Assembly: GCF_020525925.1 (NCBI RefSeq)
Contig: NZ_CP084876.1
Span: forward strand, 2,232,001-2,296,000
Length of the DNA: 64,000 nucleotides
Source: Klebsiella quasipneumoniae subsp. quasipneumoniae
GTDB taxonomy: Bacteria; Pseudomonadota; Gammaproteobacteria; Enterobacterales; Enterobacteriaceae
Direction of reading: 5' to 3'
Position numbers and translations under genes: made by a program. Positions 26,043 through 34,720 of the stretch are shown in pieces. How positions within the stretch are numbered: the first letter of the stretch is position 1; every line of letters begins with the position of its first letter. The notes beneath the pieces were generated by a model. The model ran no database searches. It was not told where the DNA came from and worked only from the letters and a program-made list of their open reading frames with translations.

Positions 26043-26642
26043 AACACGTCACCGTGGAACAAAGACCGTATCATCGGCCAAAAAAGACCACTTCAGATAT
26101 CTCATATCTGGGGGATCCGAATCCGGCTTGAACTAGAAGGTAAAACGCGCGATTTGGCTCTTTTCAATATGGCCCTGGACAGTAAGCTACGAGGCTGCGA
26201 TCTGGTCAAACTCAAAGTATCTGATGTTGCATATGGTAGCTCTGTTTCAAGCAGAGCTACGGTGTTGCAACAGAAAACCGGTAGCCCTGTGCAATTTGAG
26301 ATAACCAAAGGGGCAAGAGAAGCTGTTGCTGCATTGATAAAGCATGGCAATTTGCATAGTAAAGACTTCTTGTTTCGGTCTCGAGTCGGAACTAACCAGC
26401 CCATATCAACCCGGCAATACAACCGAATTTTTCATGGGTGGGTAGAAAAGCTTGGTCTCGATGATTCGCTATATAGCACACATTCCATGAGAAGAACAAA
26501 ACCTTACCTAATCTACAAGAAAACCAAGAATCTCCGGGTGATCCAACTTCTGTTGGGCCATAAGAAACTGGAAAGCACAGTCCGTTATCTGGGCATTGAA
26601 GTCGATGATGCATTAGAGATCTCTGAATCGATCGAAGTCTAA
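26040..26642 (+). CDS. Minimal tyrosine recombinase/integrase (catalytic domain only)
   Basis: A 200-residue protein with the catalytic residues of tyrosine recombinases: R51 (DSKLRGCDL), K79 (QQKTG), H148-S-M-R151, H174 (LLLGHKK) and nucleophile Y183 (VRYLGIE). The usual N-terminal core-binding domain is missing, so it is a short integrase of the type found as solitary genes in enterobacterial islands. ATG 26040 lies in a long inverted repeat with GGAG. It sits in the middle of the island, suggesting past mobilisation; partner att sites were not identified. Confidence 0.8.
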   Translation: MNTSPWNKDRIIGQKRPLQISHIWGIRIRLELEGKTRDLALFNMALDSKLRGCDLVKLKVSDVAYGSSVSSRATVLQQKTGSPVQFEITKGAREAVAALIKHGNLHSKDFLFRSRVGTNQPISTRQYNRIFHGWVEKLGLDDSLYSTHSMRRTKPYLIYKKTKNLRVIQLLLGHKKLESTVRYLGIEVDDALEISESIEV

Positions 26643-26660
26643 GGTTGTCAGGGCTGCAAC

Positions 26661-26695
26661 AGCAGCCCTGTGCCAGAAACGGACGTTTTTAACGC
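26661..26695. repeat. Degenerate island repeat copy
   Basis: CCCTGTGCCAGAAACGGACG shares the core TCTGTGCCA(G/A)A-GCGGA with copies near 23681 and 27671. The consensus is palindromic at its ends (GTCCGCT...AGCGGAC), REP-like in size. It follows the integrase gene directly. Confidence 0.5.
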
Positions 26696-26766
26696 AACGA
26701 TCGCCAACATTGAGTCAGGTAAAAGATATAAAACATCTAGTAAAGATCGTTTTATATCCATACTTC

Positions 26767-27435
26767 TTACTTGAATTCTTTTGTTTTTACCCACTCAGCC
26801 TTGCTAATTAATTTAATGTTGTCTTTTATGTTTTTAATAATCTCCATTATCTTATCAAAATCATGATCATCACCAGGTTTAAAGTCATTGGAAATTTCAG
26901 TGTAATCATTTAATGCGGTGATCACTTCAATAGACTCATTTTCAAGAGGGTTGAGTAACATTTCAATTTTTGCTTTAAGGAAAGTTAGATCACCTTTAAT
27001 ATTTGTGGCATCCATTCGAATCTGACGATAATAATAATCATCTTTTTGATCGTGCTTTCTAAATTCATTTGTTATAAGTATTTGTAAATTATTTAATTTG
27101 TTAGCCACTGATATATATCTAGCTGCATTATCTCTTAGTTCATTGATCCAATTTTGTCTGCTTGATGAGACAAGTTGTGCTCTGAGTTGCTCTCGGGCAT
27201 ATTTAGCATGCTCATCGCGATCAGTTTTCATGGTTTTTGCACTATTCGAAATTGCGTAATATGAGATTGCTGCGGGAATAGCTGCGCCAATAATAGCACC
27301 TAGAGTACTTGCAAAAACGCTATCCCAACCAAACCCAGAATCCACAACTATAGTTGGTAATTTACCTAGTGTTAAAATACCTGAATCTAAAAAATTTGAA
27401 TTGCTTGATGGGAATGGAATGCCGAGCCAAGTCAT
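26767..27435 (-). CDS. Membrane-anchored protein of unknown function
   Basis: A 222-residue AT-rich gene with a strong AGGAGGT site before ATG 27435. A hydrophobic stretch near residues 43-64 (ASTLGAIIGAAIPAAISYYAI) is a likely single TM anchor, followed by a long helical, probably coiled-coil cytoplasmic part with SSSRQNWINELRDNAARYISV near 98-118. I do not recognise a named family. Flanked by island repeats on both sides, so it appears to be a separate cargo unit. Membrane-anchored helical proteins occur in defence loci, but no function is shown. Confidence 0.6.
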   Translation of the reverse strand: MTWLGIPFPSSNSNFLDSGILTLGKLPTIVVDSGFGWDSVFASTLGAIIGAAIPAAISYYAISNSAKTMKTDRDEHAKYAREQLRAQLVSSSRQNWINELRDNAARYISVANKLNNLQILITNEFRKHDQKDDYYYRQIRMDATNIKGDLTFLKAKIEMLLNPLENESIEVITALNDYTEISNDFKPGDDHDFDKIMEIIKNIKDNIKLISKAEWVKTKEFK

Positions 27436-27626
27436 AAATACCTCCTATATGGAGAATGTATCATATCAGTAAGTCAGGGCATTTAGCGAGGCCCTATACT
27501 AGTATAAGCAGCATTGAAGAAGATGGGCACCATATGGGATGATGAGTATCTACTCTAATTATACCGCTTAACCAAACCATACACATTTAGAGATGCAAAG
27601 AACGGTCCAGTTGTGCTAATTAGGCT

Positions 27627-27704
27627 GATGTCCACTTCTCGCTCACAGCGGACATCATACTCTTGGAGCGGTCCGCTCTGTGCCAGTAGAGGACGTTGCT
27701 AGTG
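27627..27704. repeat. Two island repeat units in tandem
   Basis: TGATGTCC (from 27627) pairs with GGACATCA across an 18-base interior holding ACTTCTCGCTCACAGC. A second unit, GTCCGCTCTGTGCCAGTAGA with GGAC, follows at 27671. Related half-units lie at about 25972-25998 (TTCCGCTCCTCGCTC) and 29075-29100. Confidence 0.6.
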
Positions 27705-27804
27705 TCAGCCTATGTTAATCAACAGGGAGCAGGTCACACTGTCGTCTCAGAATACCTAGCACATAGGTCACACGAACTTCCAACTGTATTGCTTGTTTTC
27801 GTGG

Positions 27805-28950
27805 CTAAGCCTCTTTTTGTTGATGATACCAATGCAACATCATCCGGAGCTTCAATAGTGTTGTACTGTCATCATCCTCAGAACAAAAATTGTATCGCCC
27901 GCCTGAATATTCATTTAACTTGTCCAAGTAAAAGCCACCCATTGGGTCATATCTATCAGAGTGGAGCCAAGCAAACATTTTCTGAAGAACGTAATGCAGG
28001 GCATTTTTCGGAAGCGTTGAAATCATCACGCCATGCTTAGTTGCTAAATCCTCAATTTTCATTTCCTGAAGATTATATCTAATCTCTACTGCAATTGGAT
28101 GTAGTTTACTTAAAAATACGTCAACTTCATCCTTGAGATGTGCCTCTTTAACATTCCCCTCGAACAGCTTTATTAACTCTTCCACTTCCATTCGGTAATA
28201 ATCATTATCACCTCGCACCGCAACTTCTGAAAGAAGCAACTTTAACTCAGCATGAATGTTATCAGTAGACGGTATAATCTGTTTGGATAGGGTGCTGTAA
28301 TGTTTTATACGTATTGCTATTACAGAACCCTTTAGGCTTGTTAGATATTTATACCTATCTTCAATATATGTAATTAGTTCATCGAACTTAATGCCGAAAA
28401 TAACATCATCTTTCCCTGGCGTGTTGTTGTAAAGGCTTATAGTGAAATCATTTTCATTGAAAGCATGAAAATGAGGCCAGCTTGCAAACAGTCGTTCACC
28501 ATCACTATTTTTAAGATTTGTAGGGTGAGCACCAAAGATAGCACGAATACTCTTAAAGTATGCGTCATCATCCTCATGTGAAAGATAGGGCGTTTTATTC
28601 TTAAAGACATTCGCTGATTTCTTGAAAGGCCACCTCGCTAACTTATGATCACTCTCAATGATGCGGTGAAGCTGCTGCAACGCCTCCACAGCAATATCAA
28701 TAGATGATATAAGGGAGTAAACCTGCATGGCCTTGACATCAATATCTTCCGACAGCTCAGGGAAGTTCATCAGATTGCGAACAGAAACGCTTATCCAATC
28801 CATGCACGAACAGATAGGGCTGAACTGGTTTTTACCATTTCTGTTTATGAAGTAGCTGTAAGCAAACTCCCCTTCATTAACCACATCGCGAAAATCAGTT
28901 ATTAAAGTATCGTCAATAGTTACACCAAAATCTGCCTTGGTCATCTTCAT
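27805..28950 (-). CDS. Unknown 381-residue protein with a HEPN-like R-x5-H motif
   Basis: Start taken at ATG 28950; a TTG at 28965 would add five residues. A soluble, helix-rich protein, AT-rich in codon use, with no family I recognise. Residues 132-144 (FKSIRAIFGAHPT) carry R136-x5-H142, similar to the active site of HEPN RNases. The central region (about 150-200) is aromatic-rich. No partner gene overlaps it; it is bounded by repeat copies on each side, like the other island genes. A ribonuclease or abortive-infection function is a guess from the motif. Confidence 0.55.
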   Translation of the reverse strand: MKMTKADFGVTIDDTLITDFRDVVNEGEFAYSYFINRNGKNQFSPICSCMDWISVSVRNLMNFPELSEDIDVKAMQVYSLISSIDIAVEALQQLHRIIESDHKLARWPFKKSANVFKNKTPYLSHEDDDAYFKSIRAIFGAHPTNLKNSDGERLFASWPHFHAFNENDFTISLYNNTPGKDDVIFGIKFDELITYIEDRYKYLTSLKGSVIAIRIKHYSTLSKQIIPSTDNIHAELKLLLSEVAVRGDNDYYRMEVEELIKLFEGNVKEAHLKDEVDVFLSKLHPIAVEIRYNLQEMKIEDLATKHGVMISTLPKNALHYVLQKMFAWLHSDRYDPMGGFYLDKLNEYSGGRYNFCSEDDDSTTLLKLRMMLHWYHQQKEA

Positions 28951-29399
28951 GGAAATCACTTTCAAATCAGCACACTTAGAGGTTGATTGTGACCGTTATC
29001 ATAGGCAAAAACAATTCAGTAGGTTGACCCGCCCCCCCATAACTCAAAATTGCTCGATTTAAGTATGCATTCCAACTTCCGCTCCTCGCTCGCAGCAGAC
29101 TTTAAATTTACCCAGTACGTCCGATTCGTTCTGTGAGTTCAATCGGTCGATGCAGCGCTTTCCTTAATCAAGGGGGGACGTTGTCATGAAACGAAGAACT
29201 CGGATTTACTCCACACCTGTTCGCCTTGGATATACGGAGTCGAGCTCCCGGTAACCGTTCAAGCTGATGTGCTGGCGTGAAAGGTGAAGCAGAGGGCCAT
29301 GTGCTGCGAATCAAGGTTCAGCGGTGCTGACTTTACTGACCTTAAGGGAAGGGGGCGGCTCACTCTGCTTCAGTGGGGGTAGCTAATCACCACAAATTG
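28951..29399. other. Intergenic region with repeat copy, right edge of the island
   Basis: Contains the repeat half-unit ACTTCCGCTCCTCGCTCGCA near 29075-29095 and a short coding-like start at 29185 (MKRRTRIYSTP) that stops after about 22 codons. GC rises from about 29200 onward toward core levels. No intact gene seen. Confidence 0.5.
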
Positions 29400-30323
29400 T
29401 TAGACATAAGGGACGGGGTTTGTCGATGCGGGCGACAAGGGTATCTCTGCCGCAGCCATAAAATCGATAAAACAGCGTATTCGCGGCGACAGATAGCGGC
29501 TGGCAGGCCACAGGACAAAGAAATGCCCATCTTTGACGCAACAGCCGGGCAACACCTCCTGCAGGTGTCCCTCATTGATGGCCTCAAGCACAACAAAATC
29601 AGGGACATAGGCGATACCCATCCCCGCCGCGCTTAATCGAATGGCAGCCTCAATGTTATTGACCCTCATCACGGAAGCGGCCCTGAAATCCCCCGTCAGC
29701 CTCATATCGCGCAGTTCCCAGGGCTGGATCAGCCCCGTCGAAGGGAAGCGAAAAAAAATGCACTTGTGCGCCGCCAATTCCGCTGGCGAGCCGGGAACGC
29801 CGTATTCCGCCAGATATGCCGGGCTGGCGCAGAGCACAAAACGAAAACCCCCCAGCTTTCTGGCGATCAAGCGGGAGTCCGCTAGTTCACCGCTGCGGAT
29901 AGCGATATCAAATCCCTCATCGATCAGATTGACCAGCCGGTCACTAAAATCGAGATCCAGTTCAACCTGCGGATAAAGACGGCTAAAGGCGGTGAGGGCA
30001 GGGAGCATCAGGCGGTAGCCGATGACAGGCAGTGAAATTCTCAATTTGCCGGAGGGCTGTGAGAGACTGCTCGTCAGCTCAGACTCGGCCTCCTGGATCT
30101 GCTCCAGGATACTCTGGCAGCGGGTTAGAAACGCGGCCCCCTCCGCCGTCAGGCTGACGTTTCTGGTGCTGCGGTTAAACAGCCGGACCCCCAGCTTATG
30201 CTCAAGCCGGGCGACATTCTTACCCACCGCCGAGGCTGAAATGCCCAGCAGCCTGGCGGCCTGAACAAAGCTTAGCGTTTCGGCGGTGCGGACAAAGGAC
30301 GTTAGCGAGGTGAGACTGTCCAT
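29400..30323 (-). CDS. LysR-type transcriptional regulator
   Basis: 307 residues. HTH at about 3-60 (LTSFVRTAETLSFVQAARLLGISASAVGKNVARLE), effector domain from about 90 (GKLRISLPVIGY). The tail (residues about 293-307) is short. It is divergent from the MFS gene at 30444 with 120 bases between, the usual arrangement of a LysR regulator and its target exporter. The CrgA/YafC-like subfamily is suggested by the N-terminal pattern, but the inducer is unknown. Confidence 0.9.
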   Translation of the reverse strand: MDSLTSLTSFVRTAETLSFVQAARLLGISASAVGKNVARLEHKLGVRLFNRSTRNVSLTAEGAAFLTRCQSILEQIQEAESELTSSLSQPSGKLRISLPVIGYRLMLPALTAFSRLYPQVELDLDFSDRLVNLIDEGFDIAIRSGELADSRLIARKLGGFRFVLCASPAYLAEYGVPGSPAELAAHKCIFFRFPSTGLIQPWELRDMRLTGDFRAASVMRVNNIEAAIRLSAAGMGIAYVPDFVVLEAINEGHLQEVLPGCCVKDGHFFVLWPASRYLSPRIRCFIDFMAAAEIPLSPASTNPVPYV

Positions 30324-30443
30324 CGATTATAAACCTTATGTCTCTTAAGAAGATATTTTCAGTCTATTTATCGGCATTAACATCCGCAATAGGATGGCGA
30401 CAGTTTATTCATTCCTTCCTTGCCGACTGATGAGGGCCGCCTG

Positions 30444-31976
30444 ATGTTATTCACCGCCAGAACACATTCCCGATCCGCCAGCGCCCTGGCCGCGCTTTCT
30501 GTCTTTATGGCGGCCATGCTGCTGCCGTTAAGTTTTACCGGCGGCGTCATGACCACTCCGGCGATACAGCAGTCGCTGGGCGGCTCTCCCGCTGCGCTGT
30601 CGTGGCTGACCAATGGCTTTATGCTGACCTTCGGCAGCTTTTTGCTGGCCGCTGGCGTGACGGCGGATGCCATTGACAGAAAACGCATCTTTCTCGCCGG
30701 CGCCGCGCTGTTTTGCCTGAGCAGTCTGCTGTTTTGCCTGACGGACGATCTCTTCCTGTCAGGCGCGCTGAGGGCTCTGCAAGGTCTGGCCGCGGCGATG
30801 ATTTTAGCCAGCGGCAGTGCGGCGCTGGCCCAGTTGTATGACGGCGCTCAGCGGACGCGGGCATTCAGCATCCTGGGCACGGTGTTCGGCGCCGGCCTGG
30901 CGTTCGGTCCGCTGCTGATCGGCTTCATGACCGACGCGGTGGGCTGGCGCGGCGTATACGCCCTGTTTGCGCTGCTCTCGGCGATGGTTCTGCTTATCGG
31001 TCTGGCGTATCTGCCCGCGGCAGAAAAAAGCGAGCCGCGGACACCCGACAATCTCGGCTTAACCCTGTTTACGCTGGCCCTGATGCTGTTCACTGCCTCG
31101 CTGATGGTCATTCCGGCCCGCGGTTTTTTATCGCTGACCACGCTGGCCTTGTTCATCGTATCGGGGGGGCTGTTCGTTGCGTTTGCCGTGCGCTGCCGAA
31201 GAGTGAACAACCCGGTGCTGGAACTCGCCCTGCTGCGCCATCCGCGTTTTGTCGGCGTACTGTTGCTGCCTGTCGCCACCTGCTGTTGCTACGTTGTCCT
31301 GCTGATTATTGTTCCACTGCATTTTATGGGCGGAGAGGGGATGAGTGAGTCGCAGAGCGCGCTGTATCTGATGGCGCTGACCGCGCCGATGCTGATTTTC
31401 CCATCCGTTGCGGCCCTGCTCACCCGCTGGTTTTCACCGGGGCAGGTGGCCACGGGGGGGCTGATGATTGCCTCCGTCGGGTTGCTGTTGCTGGGCGATG
31501 CTTTTCACAGCCACCACCTCCCGCAGCTGGTGCTGGCGCTGATCCTGTGCGGGGCGGGGGCGGCGCTTCCCTGGGGATTGATGGATGGCCTGGCGATATC
31601 CGCAGTGCCGGTCGCCAAAGCCGGTATGGCGGCAGGCCTGTTCAACACCGTTCGCGTTGCCGGCGAGGGGATCGCCCTGGCGGTCGTCACCGCGGTATTA
31701 ACGGCAAGCAATAACCTGACTCTGCAGAGTCGCGTTCATGGGTATGCGCCCGAGGTGATTCACCGCGCCGCAGGCTGGCTGGGGGCTGGTAATGTGCCGC
31801 AGGCGGCTGCGCTTTTGCCTGACTTTTCCCTTCGGGCGCTGCGCGAGAGCTATGACACTGCTTATACGGTACTGTTTAGCGGGCTGGCGGTCGTCACCCT
31901 GCTGTGCGCCCTGATGGTCTGGCGGACGCTATGCCGCAAGGGGGGCGCTATCCAGACCCGCCACAGCGGATCCTGA
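30444..31976 (+). CDS. MFS drug transporter, DHA2 (14-TM) type
   Basis: 510 residues from ATG 30444 (MLFTARTHSRS), with GAGGG seven bases upstream; preferred over a TTG at 30420. Fourteen hydrophobic segments and motif A-like ADAIDRKRIFLAG after TM2 and motif C-like GTVFGAGLAFGPLLIGF near TM5 indicate a proton-driven exporter of the DHA2 family. Under likely control of the divergent LysR gene. Confidence 0.9.
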   Translation: MLFTARTHSRSASALAALSVFMAAMLLPLSFTGGVMTTPAIQQSLGGSPAALSWLTNGFMLTFGSFLLAAGVTADAIDRKRIFLAGAALFCLSSLLFCLTDDLFLSGALRALQGLAAAMILASGSAALAQLYDGAQRTRAFSILGTVFGAGLAFGPLLIGFMTDAVGWRGVYALFALLSAMVLLIGLAYLPAAEKSEPRTPDNLGLTLFTLALMLFTASLMVIPARGFLSLTTLALFIVSGGLFVAFAVRCRRVNNPVLELALLRHPRFVGVLLLPVATCCCYVVLLIIVPLHFMGGEGMSESQSALYLMALTAPMLIFPSVAALLTRWFSPGQVATGGLMIASVGLLLLGDAFHSHHLPQLVLALILCGAGAALPWGLMDGLAISAVPVAKAGMAAGLFNTVRVAGEGIALAVVTAVLTASNNLTLQSRVHGYAPEVIHRAAGWLGAGNVPQAAALLPDFSLRALRESYDTAYTVLFSGLAVVTLLCALMVWRTLCRKGGAIQTRHSGS

Positions 31977-32135
31977 ACCCCCATGACGGTGCATTGGCGT
32001 CACGCTCCCGGCAATCGTCTTTTCCGGTCTGCTCAGCGAACCGGGACTGTCATTGTTTCGCTGGCGGAACTATGCTGATTAGGGCGGCCACATGCGCCGC
32101 TCCGGCAGCGGAAACAGTGACTCACAGGTGGCGGT

Positions 32136-33209
32136 ATGGCGAGCGATCCGGAACTGATTTACATCGAGATCCTTGAAACGGTGCTGATGGCCACCCTGGA
32201 TCCTGATTTGTGGAAATCGGCGCTGCAGAAACTGGCGTTCCTCACCGGCCATCAGTACGCGGCATTTCTGTTCTACGATAAAGGCAACGCGCACCTGTTG
32301 ACTGATTCATTCCTGCTGGAGGAGAAGGTTTTCACCGCCTATCGCGACGTGTTTCTGGCCATCGATCCCGCCGAAAAAATACTGACCGCGTTACCGGTCG
32401 GGCAGATGTACCGGGACCGCGAGTATTTAGGCGATAAGTTTATTGCCGGCAGCGTCTATTACAATGAGTTTCATCACCCCAACGATCTGAATAATCTTAC
32501 CAGCGTCAAGCTGTGCACCCTCAATGGCTATGCCACCTATCTGTCACTGATGACGGCCAATACGGCAGCTTATCCGCAGCCGGCGCAGTTTGAGCTGTTC
32601 AGGCGCGTGATCCCGGCGCTGAAAACCGCCTGCCAGCTACACGCTCGGTTTGAACAGCTGCGGGACACCATAAAATACCAGAGCGCGGTGATGGACAACG
32701 GGATCTACCCGGTATGGCTGGTGGATCATGACGGTAACATTCTCTACGCCAGCGCGCATGCCGAACGCTACCTGCGCGCCAACGCCCGCCTCTCCTGGTA
32801 CAGCGGGGGCGATACGCTGTGCCTTGATACCGACAGCAAAAAACTGAAACGGGCTATCGAGCAGGCCACCCGAACGGCAGAGCCGCCAAGGGCAGGGCTG
32901 TGCTATACCGCCGGGCGCCAGCCGAAACCGATCCTGGTGATCCCGGCGGCCCGCCTTGCCGGGGTGGCCTGCGTGATTATTCCCGAGCCGTTTCTCACCG
33001 GCAGCGCCGTGATGGAGCTGTTTAACGTCAAGCCTGCCGAGAATGCAGTGGCGGAGCTGCTGGTGCGGGGCATGACGCCGGATGAGTGCGCCTTACATCT
33101 GGGCGTATCTATCGCCACCATCAGAACCCACCTCAGCGCCCTGTACCGGAAAACCCACACCCGTAATCAGGCAGAACTATTGCTGATCATCCGCGCGATC
33201 CACGGCTGA
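32136..33209 (+). CDS. LuxR-type regulator with C-terminal HTH
   Basis: 357 residues. The last about 65 residues form a LuxR/GerE HTH (FNVKPAENAVAELLVRGMTPDECALHLGVSIATIRTHLSALYRKTHTRN). The N-terminal part is not a response-regulator receiver; a PAS-like segment is suggested by WLVDHDGNILYASAHAERYL (about 190-210). The site AGGTGG precedes ATG 32136. It lies 160 bases after the MFS gene and stands alone; the target is unknown. Confidence 0.85.
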   Translation: MASDPELIYIEILETVLMATLDPDLWKSALQKLAFLTGHQYAAFLFYDKGNAHLLTDSFLLEEKVFTAYRDVFLAIDPAEKILTALPVGQMYRDREYLGDKFIAGSVYYNEFHHPNDLNNLTSVKLCTLNGYATYLSLMTANTAAYPQPAQFELFRRVIPALKTACQLHARFEQLRDTIKYQSAVMDNGIYPVWLVDHDGNILYASAHAERYLRANARLSWYSGGDTLCLDTDSKKLKRAIEQATRTAEPPRAGLCYTAGRQPKPILVIPAARLAGVACVIIPEPFLTGSAVMELFNVKPAENAVAELLVRGMTPDECALHLGVSIATIRTHLSALYRKTHTRNQAELLLIIRAIHG

Positions 33210-33217
33210 CAGCTTGC

Positions 33218-33706
33218 TCAGGAATGATGGTCGCGCAGGAAAACGGTCAGCACCTCTTTCGGCGGCACGCCGCCGCATTCGCCAATCATCCAGCCTACCG
33301 CGCCGCGGTGATAGGCGCCGTGAAAGAGCATGTGGTTGAGCATCTCCATCGCGGTCATATTGCCGTCGCCGCCGTCGACAAATTTGAAGGCGATACGTTC
33401 GTGGAAATCGGCGGGCGTCATGGCGCTGACGTACTGAATGTATTCGTCCGTACAGGCGGTCATGCCCGTTTCCAGCTCATCAACGGTTGGCGTCCCGGGG
33501 GTATTCAGCGCGGTGTAACCGTGCGTCTTGCCGCGCAGATTCGCCCGGAAAATCATGTCAACGACATGGATATGGTTCATTAGCCTGAGGGTCAGGTGAC
33601 GCTTTTCGCCATGTACTGTACCGTCTATCGCGCGGATCGCCTGCAAGGTGGCAAGGTCAATCCAGCGCTTGTATTTCAACAGCGTCATTACGGTGTCTTT
33701 GTCCAT
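33218..33706 (-). CDS. DinB-family protein
   Basis: 162 residues. A four-helix bundle of the DinB/DUF664 type: metal-binding histidines are expected at NHIHVVD (about 44-50) and in the C-terminal pair MLFHGAYHRG (about 127-136), all present. Members act as thiol-dependent metalloenzymes or have unknown roles. It converges with the LuxR-type gene, eight bases apart. GGACCGAC-rich leader without a strong ribosome site. Confidence 0.85.
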   Translation of the reverse strand: MDKDTVMTLLKYKRWIDLATLQAIRAIDGTVHGEKRHLTLRLMNHIHVVDMIFRANLRGKTHGYTALNTPGTPTVDELETGMTACTDEYIQYVSAMTPADFHERIAFKFVDGGDGNMTAMEMLNHMLFHGAYHRGAVGWMIGECGGVPPKEVLTVFLRDHHS

Positions 33707-33786
33707 TGTCGGTCCCGGGTTGGTTGAGCCATTATCTTAGCGATGATGCCTGCGAGTTGTCACTCTCCCGCGCCAGGAACAAAAAA

Positions 33787-33804
33787 GCCTCGCCGGGGCG
33801 AGGC
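33787..33804 (-). terminator. Intrinsic terminator of the CigR-like gene
   Basis: GCCTCGCC-gg-GGCGAGGC with A-run on the left and T-run on the right of the plus strand, so it can work in both directions. It ends the minus-strand gene starting at 34354. Confidence 0.85.
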
Positions 33805-33823
33805 TTTTTAATCAGCAGGTGAT

Positions 33824-34354
33824 TTAGTCAAACACACCGTTAATCACGGCGGTAACGATGGCGGTGCTCAGGGCGACCAGCACCAGGTCATCGCCGACCG
33901 CGCGCCATTCATAGCCCGGATAATAGGGCAGGTCGTTAATCATAGAAGCGGGCAGGGTCTTTTTCGCGATACCCGGAGGTAACGGTTTGCCGCGGGCGAC
34001 ATTTTTGGCGATACCCGGAGGCAGCGCCTGATAGCCGACCAGACCGTAGTTCACGGCAAGGGAGCGCGCCCGCGAGAAGCTAATATCGCTGTCGACGTGG
34101 TCGGGCTTGCCGTAGTTTTTGCGGTTGCCATGATCGTCATTGGACTGACCTTTATTTTGTCCTTTATTGCCATGGTCGCCGCTGTTACCGCTGTTACCAT
34201 GATTGCCGCTATTGCCATGGTTACCACTGTTCCCGTGATTACCACCGCCGCCATTGCCATTGCCGTTACCCGGGTTGGCATAGGCCGGAGCCGCCATGAC
34301 GGCGAGAGAAATAACCGCCGCAAGTGCTGTTTTAATAGTGCGACGCTTAAGCAT
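33824..34354 (-). CDS. CigR-like, RcnB-domain secreted protein
   Basis: 176 residues. Signal peptide about 1-26 (ending APAYA). Next is a low-complexity Asn/Gly/His/Ser part with repeated HGNSGN units (about 39-62), then a C-terminal domain with ALPPGIAKNVARGKPLPPGIAKK and a hydrophobic end (DDLVLVALSTAIVTAVINGVF), as in the anti-virulence regulator CigR family of enterobacteria. It likely acts in the periplasm or inner membrane. It has its own terminator and is monocistronic. Confidence 0.8.
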   Translation of the reverse strand: MLKRRTIKTALAAVISLAVMAAPAYANPGNGNGNGGGGNHGNSGNHGNSGNHGNSGNSGDHGNKGQNKGQSNDDHGNRKNYGKPDHVDSDISFSRARSLAVNYGLVGYQALPPGIAKNVARGKPLPPGIAKKTLPASMINDLPYYPGYEWRAVGDDLVLVALSTAIVTAVINGVFD

Positions 34355-34720
34355 GATCTTGATTCCTTAATGTGGAGTACACGCATAAAAAATAAGATAA
34401 AGCTATGCCCCAGGCAATCTCATATAGTCTTATTTTTTGCCGGGTTTTCACGGGAAGGTCACAAAAGGATAGCGGGGCGCGGACGAGCAGTTCCATTGCT
34501 GCGTTTTGACAGACGGGCGACCGCGCCCCGCTAAATGTGTCGCCGGCAGGATCGCTCCCGGGCGTGTCGCAAAAAATGCCCGAAGCCATCGGGCAAAAAT
34601 GAATAAAAATATTACGCTTCATTCATAACGCGTCTCACAAGACGGAGCGGATAGTAAATCCTGGCGCCGCTGCGCACAATCGGCCGCTTGTTTAGAAATA
34701 AATAACCACGCCGACCGCGC
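34355..34720. other. Intergenic region between the CigR-like gene and ABC operon
   Basis: Holds the leader of the CigR-like gene and the terminator of the ABC operon (34578-34594). Between them a 12-bp perfect inverted repeat, AGCGGGGCGCGG (34471-34482) and CCGCGCCCCGCT (34521-34532), encloses 38 bases. No coding gene is convincing. Confidence 0.6.
34578..34594 (-). terminator. Intrinsic terminator of the peptide-type ABC operon
   Basis: GCCCGA-agcca-TCGGGC, read on the minus strand, is followed by a six-T run. It is 127 bases beyond the last ATPase gene (stop at 34721). Confidence 0.8.

Noticed and set aside
29185..29260. Short reading beginning MKRRTRIYSTP, similar to IS30-family transposase N-termini
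   Set aside because: Only about eleven residues match a remembered pattern, the frame stops after about 22 codons and no inverted repeats were seen.
34347..34622. Minus-strand reading upstream of the CigR-like gene
   Set aside because: No ribosome site, contains an inverted repeat and a terminator, and shows no protein-like pattern.
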